The translations under genes and the position numbers were made by a program. From Mortierella sp. BCC40632 (taxonomy: Eukaryota > Mortierellomycota > Mortierellomycetes > Mortierellales > Mortierellaceae), in contig WAEK01000030.1 in NCBI GenBank assembly GCA_011634665.1, positions 62,001 through 126,000 on the forward strand: 64,000 nucleotides of DNA, in the 5' to 3' direction. Below are positions 44,950 through 55,067 of this stretch, one piece after another (positions within the stretch are counted from its first letter, which is position 1; every line of letters begins with the position of its first letter). Below the pieces are notes generated by a model, which worked only from the letters and a program-made list of their open reading frames with translations, ran no database searches and was not told where the DNA came from.

Positions 44950-45062
44950 GCCTGTAGGAGTACAACATCAAGACACCACAGAAACAAACATCCAACGAAC
45001 AAAAAGCGCTTGCAGGAATACAGCATCAAGATACTGCAGAAACGAATATCCAGCGAGCAAAA
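44950..45062 (+). repeat. Two-copy direct repeat, 58-bp period
   Basis: TACAACATCAAGACACC at 44961 recurs as TACAGCATCAAGATACT at 45019, with the following CAGAAAC-AA-ATCCA-CGA-CAAAAA also repeated. Two diverged units in the 3' region of OMA1. No function is apparent. Confidence 0.7.
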
Positions 45063-46410
45063 AAAAAAAAAGTACCAAGCTGGTAGAGGAGGGTGTCTGT
45101 CTAAATGGGATGGGGCCTTGAACAATCTGACAAACAGCCTTCTTAATGAGAATCTGATCAAGCTTCGATTAAGCTGGTAAATACAGATAAACTGGTAGAG
45201 GTTATCTTTTCCAGAAATCGGTTATGTGGTGGCAACGGCATACAGTCCACTCTTCTTGGCTCTCGATGGCATTGTGGATTTGCTCAACTGTTTGGTGGTC
45301 TGTCTAACTGATGGTCTAGGTTATATCTAACCTTTCGAACTTGGGAAATTTAGCTTTTGGCTGACAGTCAGGACCTCAGTAGCTATCCATTATAGTACCA
45401 ATACCAAGGGAAATGACACTGGTGCATTCATGATCGTCCTTTAGCCACGATTCAACTAAAAATGACTGCAAAAGGAGCGAATATTACTGGGTACTACCTG
45501 ACCTGACAGTCTCTTTCTCAGCTTTTGCGCTAGCCTCGGCAACCGCAACACTTTGTCAATATGCGCCAATCCTTTTTTTTTTTTTTTTTTTAGCTTAGGA
45601 GACCCTCGTGAGCATCACTGTCAAGAAGCGACCTTCTTAATCTGTGTATCATTTATGTTACATTCACTGTTGCCTCAAGTATTTCATGAATTACAATTGA
45701 CCTATTCCATCCTTTTCGCCTTGCCTCCCATCTGCCATTTTACTCAACATGGTCACTCAGACAAGGCGGCCAGCGGTCTTCGCTACCTCTGGCTTCTCTA
45801 ATATATCAAGTCTTCACCATTAAGCAGACCAAGGCTCGGCATTCTGCTCTCAGCTCAATTGCCCCTTTTTTTGCGTTTGTGGATATGTGACTTGCAACAG
45901 AACGTATGAAGATGACGCTCCGCCTTCGCCCATGTTCCCCTACCCCAGCCCTCGCCCTGCCACCACCTCTCCCTAATCTTAAACTAACTTTGGTGAAGGC
46001 ACTGCCACCCTAAAACCGGCCCATCTTTGTCTAAGCCAAAGTCAGGGTTCGACCCAATTGGAGAAAAGAGATCTCAGACAGAGGAGGAGCCAGGGCAAAA
46101 AAAGGACATACCACACCCAACTATGAACCCCTGAAGTAAACCCTGAACCTTGTGAGTGAGATGAACAATCCATCCTCGAATTCTAACGAAGTAATAAAAG
46201 TTTAAAGATCTCACTCCCACACCTTCGCCCTTGACATTCGCCCGTCTATATTTGCTCCTCGACACTCGCTTCTCGAAACCGCCCTCGACGTTGTCCTGTA
46301 ACTAAGAGCCACGTGATGCTACATTAGAATAAAACGGAGGAGTATCTGTCGACCACCTCATCTCACCTTTCCTTCATCCGACTACCAACCAATCTACAAC
46401 CACAGTAACC
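45063..46410. other. Gene-free 1.3 kb
   Basis: Contains a T run near 45570-45590. CCACCCTAAAACCGGCCCA near 46005-46025 resembles CCACCCATTTTAAGCCCTT at 48886-48904. A GGGTTCGACCC string at 46045 looked like a tRNA T-arm but has no cloverleaf around it. No gene is called. Confidence 0.45.
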
Positions 46411-46941
46411 ATGTCTTCTCAGCTTTTCATCCTCGAACTCCAAGATGAGTATATCAAACTTTCAGCTCAAGGAGTCAACCTTCACGAATACCGCATGAAT
46501 AATCTCAAGATGATCCACGACTCACTTAGCAGCAAGTCCTCCAAGATCTATCGCTCCATCCGTGGCGCCGCCGTTGCTGTTCTCCCTGCAGGAGGAGTAG
46601 CCCATACCGCTCTCACTGGTAAATCCTACGCACAGAAATGCGTCATCGCCTACGGACTTGCTGGTAGTGCAGGCAACAGTGATATCGCAAAAGAAGTCGC
46701 AGAGGAGATCCTCCTTGGTATGGGCGTCGACTTTGTTGCGGACGTCACCATTGGAACCGTAATCCCCGGAGTCAGCAGTATTCTCGCAGCGAGGAGCGCA
46801 CCAAAGGTGATGGACAAGATCCTCGAGGCGGTCCACAAGCGCGCTGATGATCTGCACATTGCTGTCATTCAACGTGTCCATGCCATGCCTCCTTCTCCCG
46901 CTCCATCCAACCATAGCTCTTACTACCATCCTCTTAAGTGA
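46411..46941 (+). CDS. Unknown 176-residue Ala/Gly-rich protein
   Basis: Single exon from ATG 46411 to TGA 46939-46941. The codon choice is strongly C-ending, unlike the surrounding AT-rich spacer, which supports a real and well-expressed gene. Residues 1-50 are helical and charged (LQDEYIKLSAQGVNLHEYRM). The centre is rich in small residues with moderately hydrophobic stretches (GAAVAVLPAGGVAHTAL and VTIGTVIPGVSSILAARSA), possibly amphipathic or membrane-associating helices. The C-terminus is Pro/Ser/His-rich. No signal peptide and no cysteine pattern. I do not recognise a family. The leader just upstream is CA-rich (CAACCAATCTACAACC), as in many fungal 5' ends. Confidence 0.65.
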   Translation: MSSQLFILELQDEYIKLSAQGVNLHEYRMNNLKMIHDSLSSKSSKIYRSIRGAAVAVLPAGGVAHTALTGKSYAQKCVIAYGLAGSAGNSDIAKEVAEEILLGMGVDFVADVTIGTVIPGVSSILAARSAPKVMDKILEAVHKRADDLHIAVIQRVHAMPPSPAPSNHSSYYHPLK

Positions 46942-49247
46942 GAATCCATCTATTTTTGAATGAATGGTTTCTTTCTCTTACTGTTCTCATCGCACTCTTG
47001 TAAAATTAAACGCATAAATACTTTTACTCTACATTTTTGCTCCAATCATGCTTTTACATGGAAACCGTCATGTCAATTGCATGGGAAGATGAAAAAAATA
47101 GTCTATTGATATACTAACAAACAATAGCGACAACAGGAGTGGACCATTTGAATTCCGCTCCGTTTTATAGCCTTACGTTTGAGTGAATATGTTGAGAATG
47201 CTTAATCGATTTTTTACTCTTCGTCAATGCTCTGCCTCCCCACAAAAAGCTATGTTAGGTCGTATGAGTTTGCATTGAGAAGCCGAAGTTGTATTGTAGA
47301 TCTATGGGCAGTTTGTGCACCCATTGTTACCAGCTATTGTTCTATGACCTTTGGACTATTCTCCTTGTTCCTCCTAAGTATAAAGTATCCTCGCCCTTGG
47401 TAAGATAGACAGTTGTAAGCTTTCTCGACATATCTATAATAAGCTTCTAGCAGGATTCCTCCGAGGGGATACCATTCTCGACAAACTCGCTCTCACAACC
47501 CACTGCAGGTCTTGGGGTATTTTGGATATCCAACTATCCGACGCCTCAACTCAGATCACATGTGCCTTATTAGGTTGAGATCAGAGCTAAGCTTGCCCAA
47601 AGTAGAACCCCTTCCTTCTATGCCAAGTAGATTGGCTTCAAATAGTCCTGAACTTTACCATCCAAGTGTTTATGGCCATTGTCCAGTTGAGCCATTCAAA
47701 CCCATTGACTGAGTTACGACTCATCTAGTGACTGATGCAAGATGATTAGGCTGTCTGAACTTAGTTGATAGCACTATCGGTGAACACGCCCGTTCACCTC
47801 TGCTCGCTAGCGTATTTTTGTTTCATCTTACACTTTGACGGGGATGAAGTAGTTCCTTCCGATCTGCTTGTAAAGTCCTTGCTAGAAGTCTGGTATTTTA
47901 TTCAAGTCTATCTGAAAAGAAATCGTTTGATGTCGATTTCTAGACATTTTAACAAAATTGCTAATGTGACAGGAATCCTAACTATTCTCTCTTTCCCAGA
48001 GAGAACTCGCCACTTTCATCGCCTTCAAGATATACAACGAAAAAATCAACGTCGTTTTCAATATAAACATGTCCATGTCCATTTGGGGCTTATAGGAGCA
48101 CCTTGCTCCATTTCAGCAAACTCTTGATTATCCCTTTGAAGTCGAGGATGACAATTACCGAAAATCTGCATTAACATAGATTCTTCAGAATCCATATCAA
48201 AAATGAGTTGGATTGTGTTAGAGGTGACAATGAGTTAGCTATCTTACCCTCAAGCACAATCTCAAAAACTCAAGAATGTAAACTTACAACTGTCTATTCT
48301 GGAAATGCAGGTTTGATCGGGGGCTGTACAGGAAAGCTCTCGAGGAAGCAGTGTTTGTGATTTTGCACTTAAACCTAGTCAGAGCCGGTCGGTCACTTTG
48401 CAGTATTTCACGAGTCGACCGATCATAATACAGCAGGTGATCCCTTGCCTTCAATAAAATGGCTATTGGGAGATGGTCAATGCTATTTAAGTAAAATCTC
48501 TGCAAGTAAGATGATCCACCTGTCTCGTGCATCGTCTAGCTCCGCCCTCAGATTTTGCCATGATAAAAAACACCATAGGTGGCAACTTAGCCAGTCGGAA
48601 GCGAAAGGTAAAGAGTTAAGGTTTTGTGTCAGATGGCTCTCCGCCAGACTTTGTGTGCCCTAAAGGAACATGTGAACCATGGAGATGGACAATGCGTCCT
48701 CTAAAACTTGGCGAGGTGAGGATTGAAAGAGCCAACATTGGCGGATTAAAATGCGGCGTCACTGCAGATGCTTGTCACTAGCCGACTAGTCTGATATCCA
48801 TTCACACCTAAAACTCTATCAAATGCTCCCCACTCTCCCATCTCTCTCGCTCTCGCCTCCCCAATCTTTGTGAAATTTACACTGCCACCCATTTTAAGCC
48901 CTTGGCAATGGATTTATCGCTTCTAATAATTGAAATTAACTCTGGTAAGTGCGCCCCTGTTGCGCAAGACTGGTCTCTGATTGCACTTCATCAGCTCCAG
49001 TACCGGCCCGAAGCTGATTCCTCCTGAAATGCCAAAGAAGACGAACAACTGTCCTTGATTTTTTTTTTTTTTTTTTTTTTTGCAGATTTCATAGGAAGAA
49101 GATAGTACAATGTCTGCAAGCCAAGCCAAAGCCAAGCCAAGCCAAGCCAAGCCAAGACAAAAAAAAAAAAAAAAAAAAAACTGAAGTGTTTTGGTATTCC
49201 GAGTCGCTATATTCACAAAGAACCTGCTGGGAGTGAAAGATTCAACA
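46942..49247. other. Gene-free 2.3 kb
   Basis: Open frames such as 47765-48127 (plus) and 48284-48532 (minus) lack either an ATG start or a motif and are not called. A T run (49060-49081), an (AAGCC)n microsatellite (49118-49158) and an A run (49160-49180) lie at the right end. Confidence 0.45.
49118..49158. repeat. (AAGCC)n microsatellite
   Basis: About seven AAGCC units, one altered to AAAGCC, followed directly by a poly(A) run. It sits in the 3' region of the small minus-strand gene. Confidence 0.85.
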
Positions 49248-49595
49248 CTAGTAGTTGTTATATCCTCCATTTCCTTGCCTGTTTGAGTGTCTAATATCGG
49301 AACTCTTCAATTGGTAGCCATCATGGATCACATAAGAGTGAAGAGAAACGTCGACGCATTCATCAAAATAGTCGCTAAATACACCGCTGGCCTCAATGAG
49401 TGGGATTTCAAAGGGAATTAACTCCGAACCGCCTTCCTCCTGGATATGGATCGCTAGATCCTCAACTGGCACGTCATAGTTGTTTTGGACAAAGATATGT
49501 ACTCTTGTATCAGAAACCCTTCTCAATCCTATTGTCAAGGGAAAAACATCCTGAGAGGGGTCTAAACGGACATCTTTCCAACGCTGGTTTGCCAT
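49248..49595 (-). CDS. Unknown 115-residue protein
   Basis: Single exon with ATG at 49595 and stop at 49248. The composition looks like a folded soluble protein with alternating hydrophobics (VFPLTIGLRRVSDTRVHIFV, then VEDLAIHIQEEGG and IPFEIPLIEASG), suggesting a small beta-rich domain, and a Gly/Asn/Tyr tail. No signal peptide or membrane segment. The sense strand is far more protein-like than the antisense. I do not recognise a family. A short gene of this kind could also be the last exon of a longer one, but no upstream exon is visible. Confidence 0.5.
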   Translation of the reverse strand: MANQRWKDVRLDPSQDVFPLTIGLRRVSDTRVHIFVQNNYDVPVEDLAIHIQEEGGSELIPFEIPLIEASGVFSDYFDECVDVSLHSYVIHDGYQLKSSDIRHSNRQGNGGYNNY

Positions 49596-51123
49596 GGCTC
49601 TATGTTCATCGGAGGTGGTGGCGAACCATCAGCAACAACAGAATTAGTCTGACAGGTTCATTGCTGCAAGTGTAATGGACAATTACCAGTTTCTAGTTAT
49701 TGCTGTTGAGACAAAAGAGAATGGGTTAATGTGCGACTGTGAATAAAGGAAGAAGAGAAGTGACAATCGCTCTTTTTATACCTAACTATTCGACTTTTGG
49801 CATACCTTCATCCCCCTTCCAGACTTTAAATTAGGGTGCATAGCTCAGGGGTAGCATGGTTATGGAATCGATTGACAGTACCAAGAAACTTACAACTGGA
49901 GGCAAAGCAAATAGCGGAGCTAATTATATCACTCCTTTGATCGTTGTTACACTGCCAAGGAATCTTGTGACCTTTTTTAAGGCTCATACACAGAGCAAAG
50001 ACAAAGGCAAAAGCAAAGGCGAAAGCAAAGGTAAAAAGCAAAAAGTTAGTCTTGTCCTACCATTCCCTCAAATGTCTTTCTAATCCCTTTAGTATATAAC
50101 CTCAACTGATTTGTTGGTTTTCAGCGGTGCAGCAGTGATTCTCAAAAAAGTTAGATCCCAAGAGGTCCGAGCAAAAGAAACACAAAATTTCGATGCATCT
50201 TTTTTTCCAAAGGTAAAGCAAAAGGTTTAGCAAAGACAAGGTGTCCAATACTACTATAGTGCTGTCAACGAAGCTCGTAATTAATCTAAATGTCTCCAGT
50301 CCCCTCTCCTCGATGATTATTTCTGAAATCCTGCGGGCAGCAAAACTCTACAACTTCCATGGGCTATTGAAAACCAAAAGAGCTTTGCTATTTGATTTTT
50401 CATAATCGAGCGTGCTCCGATGGACGGGCAAGACTGGGAAACAATTCGAAGGCGGCTAGTTCTTGACAGAGTGATACAGATGCCCTTGCTTGTTTTGGAA
50501 TAGCGATGTCCAACAAGACTGACTGAGTGATGCACAAAAGACCATCTGAAGACTAGTCAAGATAGATTACTAAGGCTATTGACTATGTGAGACAGTATGC
50601 CAAACGCCATCCCTGCATCCTTCTCGAAGAGGTCCAAGAAGCACTCTGGGATAATTCTATCCCTTCAACCCACTTTATTCGAGTCATGACTCATTGCCGT
50701 ATCAGCCAGCTCCATTCTTCTCTCAATTACAGTGCACAAAAATTTCATGAGAATGAGAATGAGAATGAGAATGAGAATGAAAAAAAAAAAAAAAATCACT
50801 CACACTCATTTTGTTTGAATGCTGTGATTGACACAAATTGAGTAGCCTCATAATTGTAGCTTAAGTGGCAAAATGCAGCCATTAGCTAGAAGTGTTGGTT
50901 TTAGACAAGGCGAAGACGAGTGTAGAAAAGATATATATTGTTCACTAAACATGCAATGCACCGTCTAGCGTTAATTGTAATATTAGTTAATGCTACCTCA
51001 CTATTAAAGTGATGTCGTATTCACTAATATGACTGACTGCTTTCAACAACACATTGTCTGATTTTGGGCCTCTCACTGGTATTGTGTTAAATTGCTAATG
51101 CGAGCGCAATCCAGATCCTTGGG
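49596..51123. other. Gene-free 1.5 kb with short repeats
   Basis: Holds an AAAGG/AAAGC-type repeat at 49997-50042 and (GAGAAT)n at 50749-50780 followed by an A run. Open frames are short and lack recognisable motifs. Confidence 0.45.
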
Positions 51124-51366
51124 CTACACGTCGCACCCATAATTGAACCGACAAAGGCACACACTCTTCCCATCTTGCCACCCGCACACTCCGCTGGTAA
51201 ATCCGATATCTATACAATAATTGTTGCATTGGTTATCTTCGCAATCAAGCATACGAATTGCTTGACCACGATATCCAAGACTTGGGCGCCTTTTGAGGTA
51301 ATTCCCTTGGGCCGCAACAGCTGTGGCAAGCAAGAATACAATCGCGATACTGCTCTTGATCATCAT
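51124..51366 (-). CDS. Secreted cysteine-rich peptide, defensin-like (CSab pattern)
   Basis: An 80-residue precursor in one exon. Residues 1-19 form a clear signal peptide (MMIKSS then IAIVFLLATAVAA). A short basic propeptide has a possible Kex2 site at Lys25-Arg26. The mature part has cysteines at 42, 47, 51, 61, 70, 72 and 78. C47-x3-C51, the G59-x-C61 step and C70-x-C72 are the diagnostic cystine-stabilised alpha-beta framework of defensins, with C42 as first cysteine. The seventh, C78, is extra and leaves an odd number, so dimerisation or an unpaired thiol is possible. Fungal defensin-like peptides are usually antibacterial or signalling peptides; the role here is inferred. A TATAAAAG box lies 182 bp upstream. 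Confidence 0.72.
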   Translation of the reverse strand: MMIKSSIAIVFLLATAVAAQGNYLKRRPSLGYRGQAIRMLDCEDNQCNNYCIDIGFTSGVCGWQDGKSVCLCRFNYGCDV

Positions 51367-51547
51367 GATAAATAGATGGCTAGAGATTCCAGTAATAGAA
51401 AAAGCATTAGAGTCTTTGCAGCATCAACAAGTAGCCAGAATGCGATCGGATGTAGTCTCACCTAGTTTGGATAATTGACGTGTATCGGGGGAGTAAAAGT
51501 GTTTGAGCTGGGGGGTTTGAGTTGGATTTCAACAATTAGGCTGACCG

Positions 51548-51555
51548 CTTTTATA
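51548..51555 (-). promoter_or_regulatory. TATA box of the defensin-like gene
   Basis: TATAAAAG on the minus strand, 182 bases before the ATG of the secreted peptide. The position allows a leader of about 150 bases. No other gene on this strand is near. Confidence 0.45.
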
Positions 51556-51604
51556 GACAACAGGGCACCCTTACAATTTTCATGCGACTATTTTGTGCCT
51601 TGCA

Positions 51605-51631
51605 AAAAAAAAAAAAAAAAAAAAAAAAAAA
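51605..51631. repeat. Poly(A) run
   Basis: About 27 uninterrupted A residues in the upstream region of the defensin-like gene. Confidence 0.9.
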
Positions 51632-52227
51632 CTGAATGCATGAACCACCTATTTGGGCACTTCTCCTTATAGAAGGGCCATAGCAAGCATAAACTTGCGA
51701 GAACAATCATGCTAAAAAACAAGAGTAAAGGAAATAGACCAGTGGGAGAGGCCATATTTTCCTCACCCCTTCAGGCAAGTTTTAGATGCGCATTGACCCC
51801 ATCAGGGCAATAACAAAGCCACCTAGCTGTGAGCCGATTATGCATCGTGAACAAACCACATTTTCCCCACGCCTGTGAGTGGGCATTTAAGGAAGCATCG
51901 ACTTTTCATCTAGGTCATGACATTATTGATACTCGAGCTCCAAGGACACTGATAGCAGAGCTTGCTATCAGCAATGCCCTATGATAAGAGTGAGGGATTG
52001 AGTCCTGGCTAAACCTAACCACATCCCCCCCCCCCCTCTACGCCATTTTGACTACAATCTTGAATTGGCTAAGTGGGGTTCTACGTTCATCGCAGAGATG
52101 AGGATGGGTGCGTATCTCTGGCTGGCAACAGTAAGATTAGCGAGACTAGAAAAAGGACAGGAGGAAGGCATATTGAACGGTCAAGTCAATAGAAGAGTTT
52201 TACCTATTCTATTCTTTCTCGGCCAGG

Positions 52228-52228
<1 letters not shown>

Positions 52229-52273
<45 letters not shown>
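52229..52273. repeat. T(n)A(n) fold-back tract
   Basis: About 16 T immediately followed by about 29 A, a perfect hairpin-forming junction. Similar junctions lie at 12784-12823 and 15944-15986. Confidence 0.85.
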
Positions 52274-52277
<4 letters not shown>

Positions 52278-52489
52278 AACACATCCCTGGCCGCTGGTTT
52301 AGTTTGGAGAATAGATGAAAGCCACCATACATAGGCTTGATCGCCAATTATGACATTGTGTGTGTATTTGTGTCAAGATACCCACTTTTTCCAAATAGTC
52401 TTTTTTTCAAACATTTTGATTCTGTCCGACTGAGTAAACTCCTATTAATTGATCAGCTTCCCATTGCCCCTTTTGGGTCAACATCAATT

Positions 52490-52924
52490 CCATGCTCTAC
52501 GATGGCCAGTCGGATAGGAAAAAGGATATCGGTTTACATAGATGATCCTATGACAATTGCCGGATCTCGAGAGCAGTTCATACAAGCAACGAACCAGGTC
52601 CTTCACAAATTGAAGAGGCTTCTTCTCATGCATCTTGGTGAAAGAGAGCAGGTCCCGTCTTGAATCAACACAGCTAATTTCTGGCCTAAGTTTCAGTTAG
52701 ACTCAAGGAAGATAGCCTAATCAGTTCCCAAAGACAATGTCCATAATATTAAAAGAGAGGTTACCATGATGCTGCGGAAATTAAGAATGGCACTGAGAGC
52801 CATCTCATCCTTCAACAACAAGGCACTCGCAACGACAGTTGCCGTTTTTCCCGGCTGGGCCAAAGTCTCAATTTTATACATCCCAAAAAGGTATCGCAGA
52901 CCCGAGAGGGGCTCCTTTCACTGA
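52490..52924 (+). mobile_element. DIRS-type retrotransposon relic (RT / RNase H)
   Basis: The first frame reads ISVYIDDPMTIAGSREQF then NQVLHKLKRLLL: YIDD is the reverse-transcriptase catalytic box, and its continuation matches the DIRS/tyrosine-recombinase retroelement pattern. After a frame change comes FQLDSRKIA, a stop, VPKDNVHNIKRE, then AISSFNNKALATTVAVFPGW, which matches the DIRS post-RT block (SLP-K--IK-E ... ISSFIGKATATT-AVFP). Stops and a shift show it is dead. No tyrosine recombinase domain or split repeat is present, so only this core fragment remains. Confidence 0.65.
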
Positions 52925-53081
52925 GTAGTCGGGTTCTCTCAGACATCTCTAATCGATTACTCGGAACCAACTTGAGGATCCCATGCCCTCGCTCCGCTTC
53001 TGCTTCGCTCTGTCTCTCTATGCGTCGGCATGCTTTCTTGACCACGTAGGGTATCCAATCCAATGCCTTGGCGCTATCTAC

Positions 53082-53234
53082 CAGTGTTTCTTATCGAACA
53101 GAAAAAGTCAAGATCTCGTCTCGTTAAGCCGCGGACTCGTTTCGTTAAGCCCGTACTAATTCCATGTAAATGGCCGTTATCGAAACGAAACGAAACGAGT
53201 TATCGAACGATATCCGTCTCGTTGAGAAACACTG
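53082..53234. mobile_element. Non-autonomous hAT-type MITE, 153 bp
   Basis: Begins CAGTGTTTCT and ends AGAAACACTG, a perfect 10-bp inverted repeat at the termini. It is flanked by an 8-bp direct duplication CTATCTAC at 53074-53081 and 53235-53242. An 8-bp duplication and CAGTG ends are hallmarks of the hAT superfamily. The interior contains inverted CGAAACGAAACG / CGTTTCGTT motifs and no ORF. Confidence 0.85.
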
Positions 53235-53260
53235 CTATCTACTGTAACCATCAATAGAAG

Positions 53261-53310
53261 GCCTGTGCGGGCCAGCTTTAAATACCCGCAGTGACCAGAA
53301 AATAAATAAC
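53261..53310 (+). promoter_or_regulatory. Promoter-like module before family copy b
   Basis: GGGCCAGCTTTAAATAC ... CCAGAAAATAAATAA, ending 25 bp before the ATG of copy b. The same arrangement (GGGCCAGTATAAATAC ... CCAGAAAAATAAAA) occurs at 61173-61216. The TTTAAATA / TATAAATA element is a plausible TATA box. Role is inferred from position and repetition. Confidence 0.45.
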
Positions 53311-53334
53311 CTCCCCTCCCTCTAGAAAGAGAGA

Positions 53335-54381
53335 ATGGCTACCCAATTTCCAACCAACACTGCTAAAAGGTTCCTCAGTGATCAAGCCATGCAGATGGTC
53401 CTTGACACTAACATCCTTGACACTGACAACGAGATCGATCTAACTGAAGACTCCTTGACTCAGGAACAAGCACATGATCTCATTGTTTACGGTACCCCTA
53501 CCAAAGATATTGACCATGGCATGGACACCGGAGCCAGAGTGAGAATGATGCCATCCTCCATCAATCCCCGCAACCCCTCCGTCTATGCCTTTGATAGTCA
53601 AGCAGCCAAGTCTTGGTCCTGTTCATCGTCTGTGGCCAGTGCGATAGGACGGCTCAAAGCCAGGCTAGCAGAAGAAAATACAGAAGTGGAGAACAACAAT
53701 CATCGAGAGCACCAGCCAACACAGCTTCAGTCACCTCCAAGCTACCCCAAAACAATCATATTAGAGTCTCCTCCTACTCTGTCCATTGACTTGGATGATC
53801 CTATCCCGGAAGAGAACCAGAGGTCTGTTGCATATCACCCACCAACCGCCATTTTACAGTGACGCTTCAAATATTCTACCGCCCTGAATTGGCTCCGCTC
53901 TCAAGATGCTATCAAAGGCGAGAATCCCCTAGACATCATCCTAAAAGAAGGAAACGAAATCTTTTGCGACATCGACATCCGCGATTCTCAAACGAGAGAA
54001 CAGGCGATAGTGGCTTTTGCAAACGCATTGGTGTGGTGCAGCGTGGGAGACCAAGACCGGTTCATGGCAATTTGCAATCGCTACTGTGGCAACAAAGACA
54101 AGCGACAAGCAGTTGTCCAGCATCTGATCAACCTGAGATCAAGGTTCGAGGCTGAGTGGAAAAGAAGGTATGCCGATGGTTAATACACAGACCGCGAGGA
54201 GAGCTAGCAAAAGATCCTGCTGCTGGTAGTGAGGTACCATTTATCAAAGACTGCTGTAAAGACACGAGGGCACCTCTTCCTTTTAGCCTTCTTGGCTGTC
54301 GTTTTTCTTCTTATCTCCCCTCACCGCAACAAACAAATCGAGGCTGTCTTGGCCCTTATGAGGCAATGCACACAGGCGTAG
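53335..54381 (+). pseudogene. Copy b of the anchored gene family, three stops
   Basis: One frame of 348 codons plus stop runs from ATG 53335 to TAG 54379-54381 with three internal stops: TGA 53860-53862, then TAA and TAG near 54183 and 54204. Before the first stop: LDTDNEIDLTEDSL, RNPSVYAFDSQAAKSW. After it: RFKYSTALNWLRSQDAIKGE, TREQAIVAFANALVWCSVGD, LINLRSRFEAEWKRR. The C-terminus is a hydrophobic helix (LFLLAFLAVVFLLI) followed by ~23 residues, which resembles a tail anchor. Copy c aligns throughout. The stops could be read as CGA, CAA and CAG with one C-to-T change each. The 525-base first open part could still make a 175-residue product. Function is unknown. Confidence 0.65.
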
Positions 54382-54585
54382 GCGCGATGTCTCATTTTCT
54401 CAAGATAATCACTTGGCTCAATAAAAAAATATCCAACAGAGCATGTGCATTTCCTCTTTTCTTTTCCTTTTTGCCTTTTTGTCAACAAGACCCGTGCAAA
54501 TACATTCTGATCCCTTAAGCGATGCGTGTTTGTCAAATAAAATAAAAAGTGAGAGGAAGATGAGAGTGTGTGTGGTTCGATAAAG

Positions 54586-54675
54586 TAGGATTGGAGAGTA
54601 GGATTAGAGAGTAGGATCAGAGAGTAGGATTAGAGAGAGTAGGGTTTGAGAGAGTAGGATTAGAAAGTAGGCTTT
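54586..54675 (+). repeat. GTAGGATTAGAGA minisatellite
   Basis: About seven variants of a 14-18 bp unit GTAGGATT(A/G)GAGA in the 3' region of copy b, followed by a poly(A) run (54690-54727). GTAGGATTTGAAAAA-type phrases recur downstream of copy c. Confidence 0.75.
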
Positions 54676-54692
54676 GAAAAAAGGGAGGATTT

Positions 54693-54727
<35 letters not shown>

Positions 54728-54729
<2 letters not shown>

Positions 54730-54925
54730 TCAATTTGGCAGGGGCCTGGAGTTTGATTACAGGCTCTTGGTCCTACGCGCCACAGCTGTGCAAAATAGAG
54801 CTACCGCGTAACGTGCAGTTCTAATCCGAGGAATGTTTATTCAAAAAGGGTTTTTTTTTCTCACTCTCTTTCTCTATCAGTTCATGATTATGTCAGTTTG
54901 AAGACCGTGCACCGCAATATTTGAA
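54728..54925. repeat. Conserved 3' module, copy 1
   Basis: GGTCAATTTG ... TTGGTCCTACGCGCCACAGC ... CAAAATAGAGCTACCGCGTA, then GTTCATGATTATGTCAG and GAAGACCGTGCAC. The same blocks in the same order lie at 56827-57045 downstream of copy c. So the duplicated unit extends well past the coding region. The minus strand has a weak B-box-like TTCAAACTCC in copy 2 only, so a tRNA-derived origin is not established. Confidence 0.65.
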
Positions 54926-55067
54926 TCCTTTGTGCCGATGGCCCCTCCTCTTCCCTTTCCGTATTTATTTCATGACTTACAAAAAAAGGACTCTAAGCTG
55001 TCTTCCCACACTATCACTCTCAGGCGAACAATCAAACATTTCTGTAACTAGGGATTAACTCATATAA

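Noticed and set aside
46020..46075. Possible tRNA with GGGTTCGACCC T-arm
   Set aside because: No A box, acceptor stem or anticodon stem can be drawn around it.
47765..48127. 120-codon plus-strand frame
   Set aside because: No ATG start and no recognisable pattern.
54728..54840. tRNA-derived SINE on the minus strand
   Set aside because: Only a weak B-box-like string in one copy and no foldable cloverleaf. Kept as a conserved module of unknown nature.
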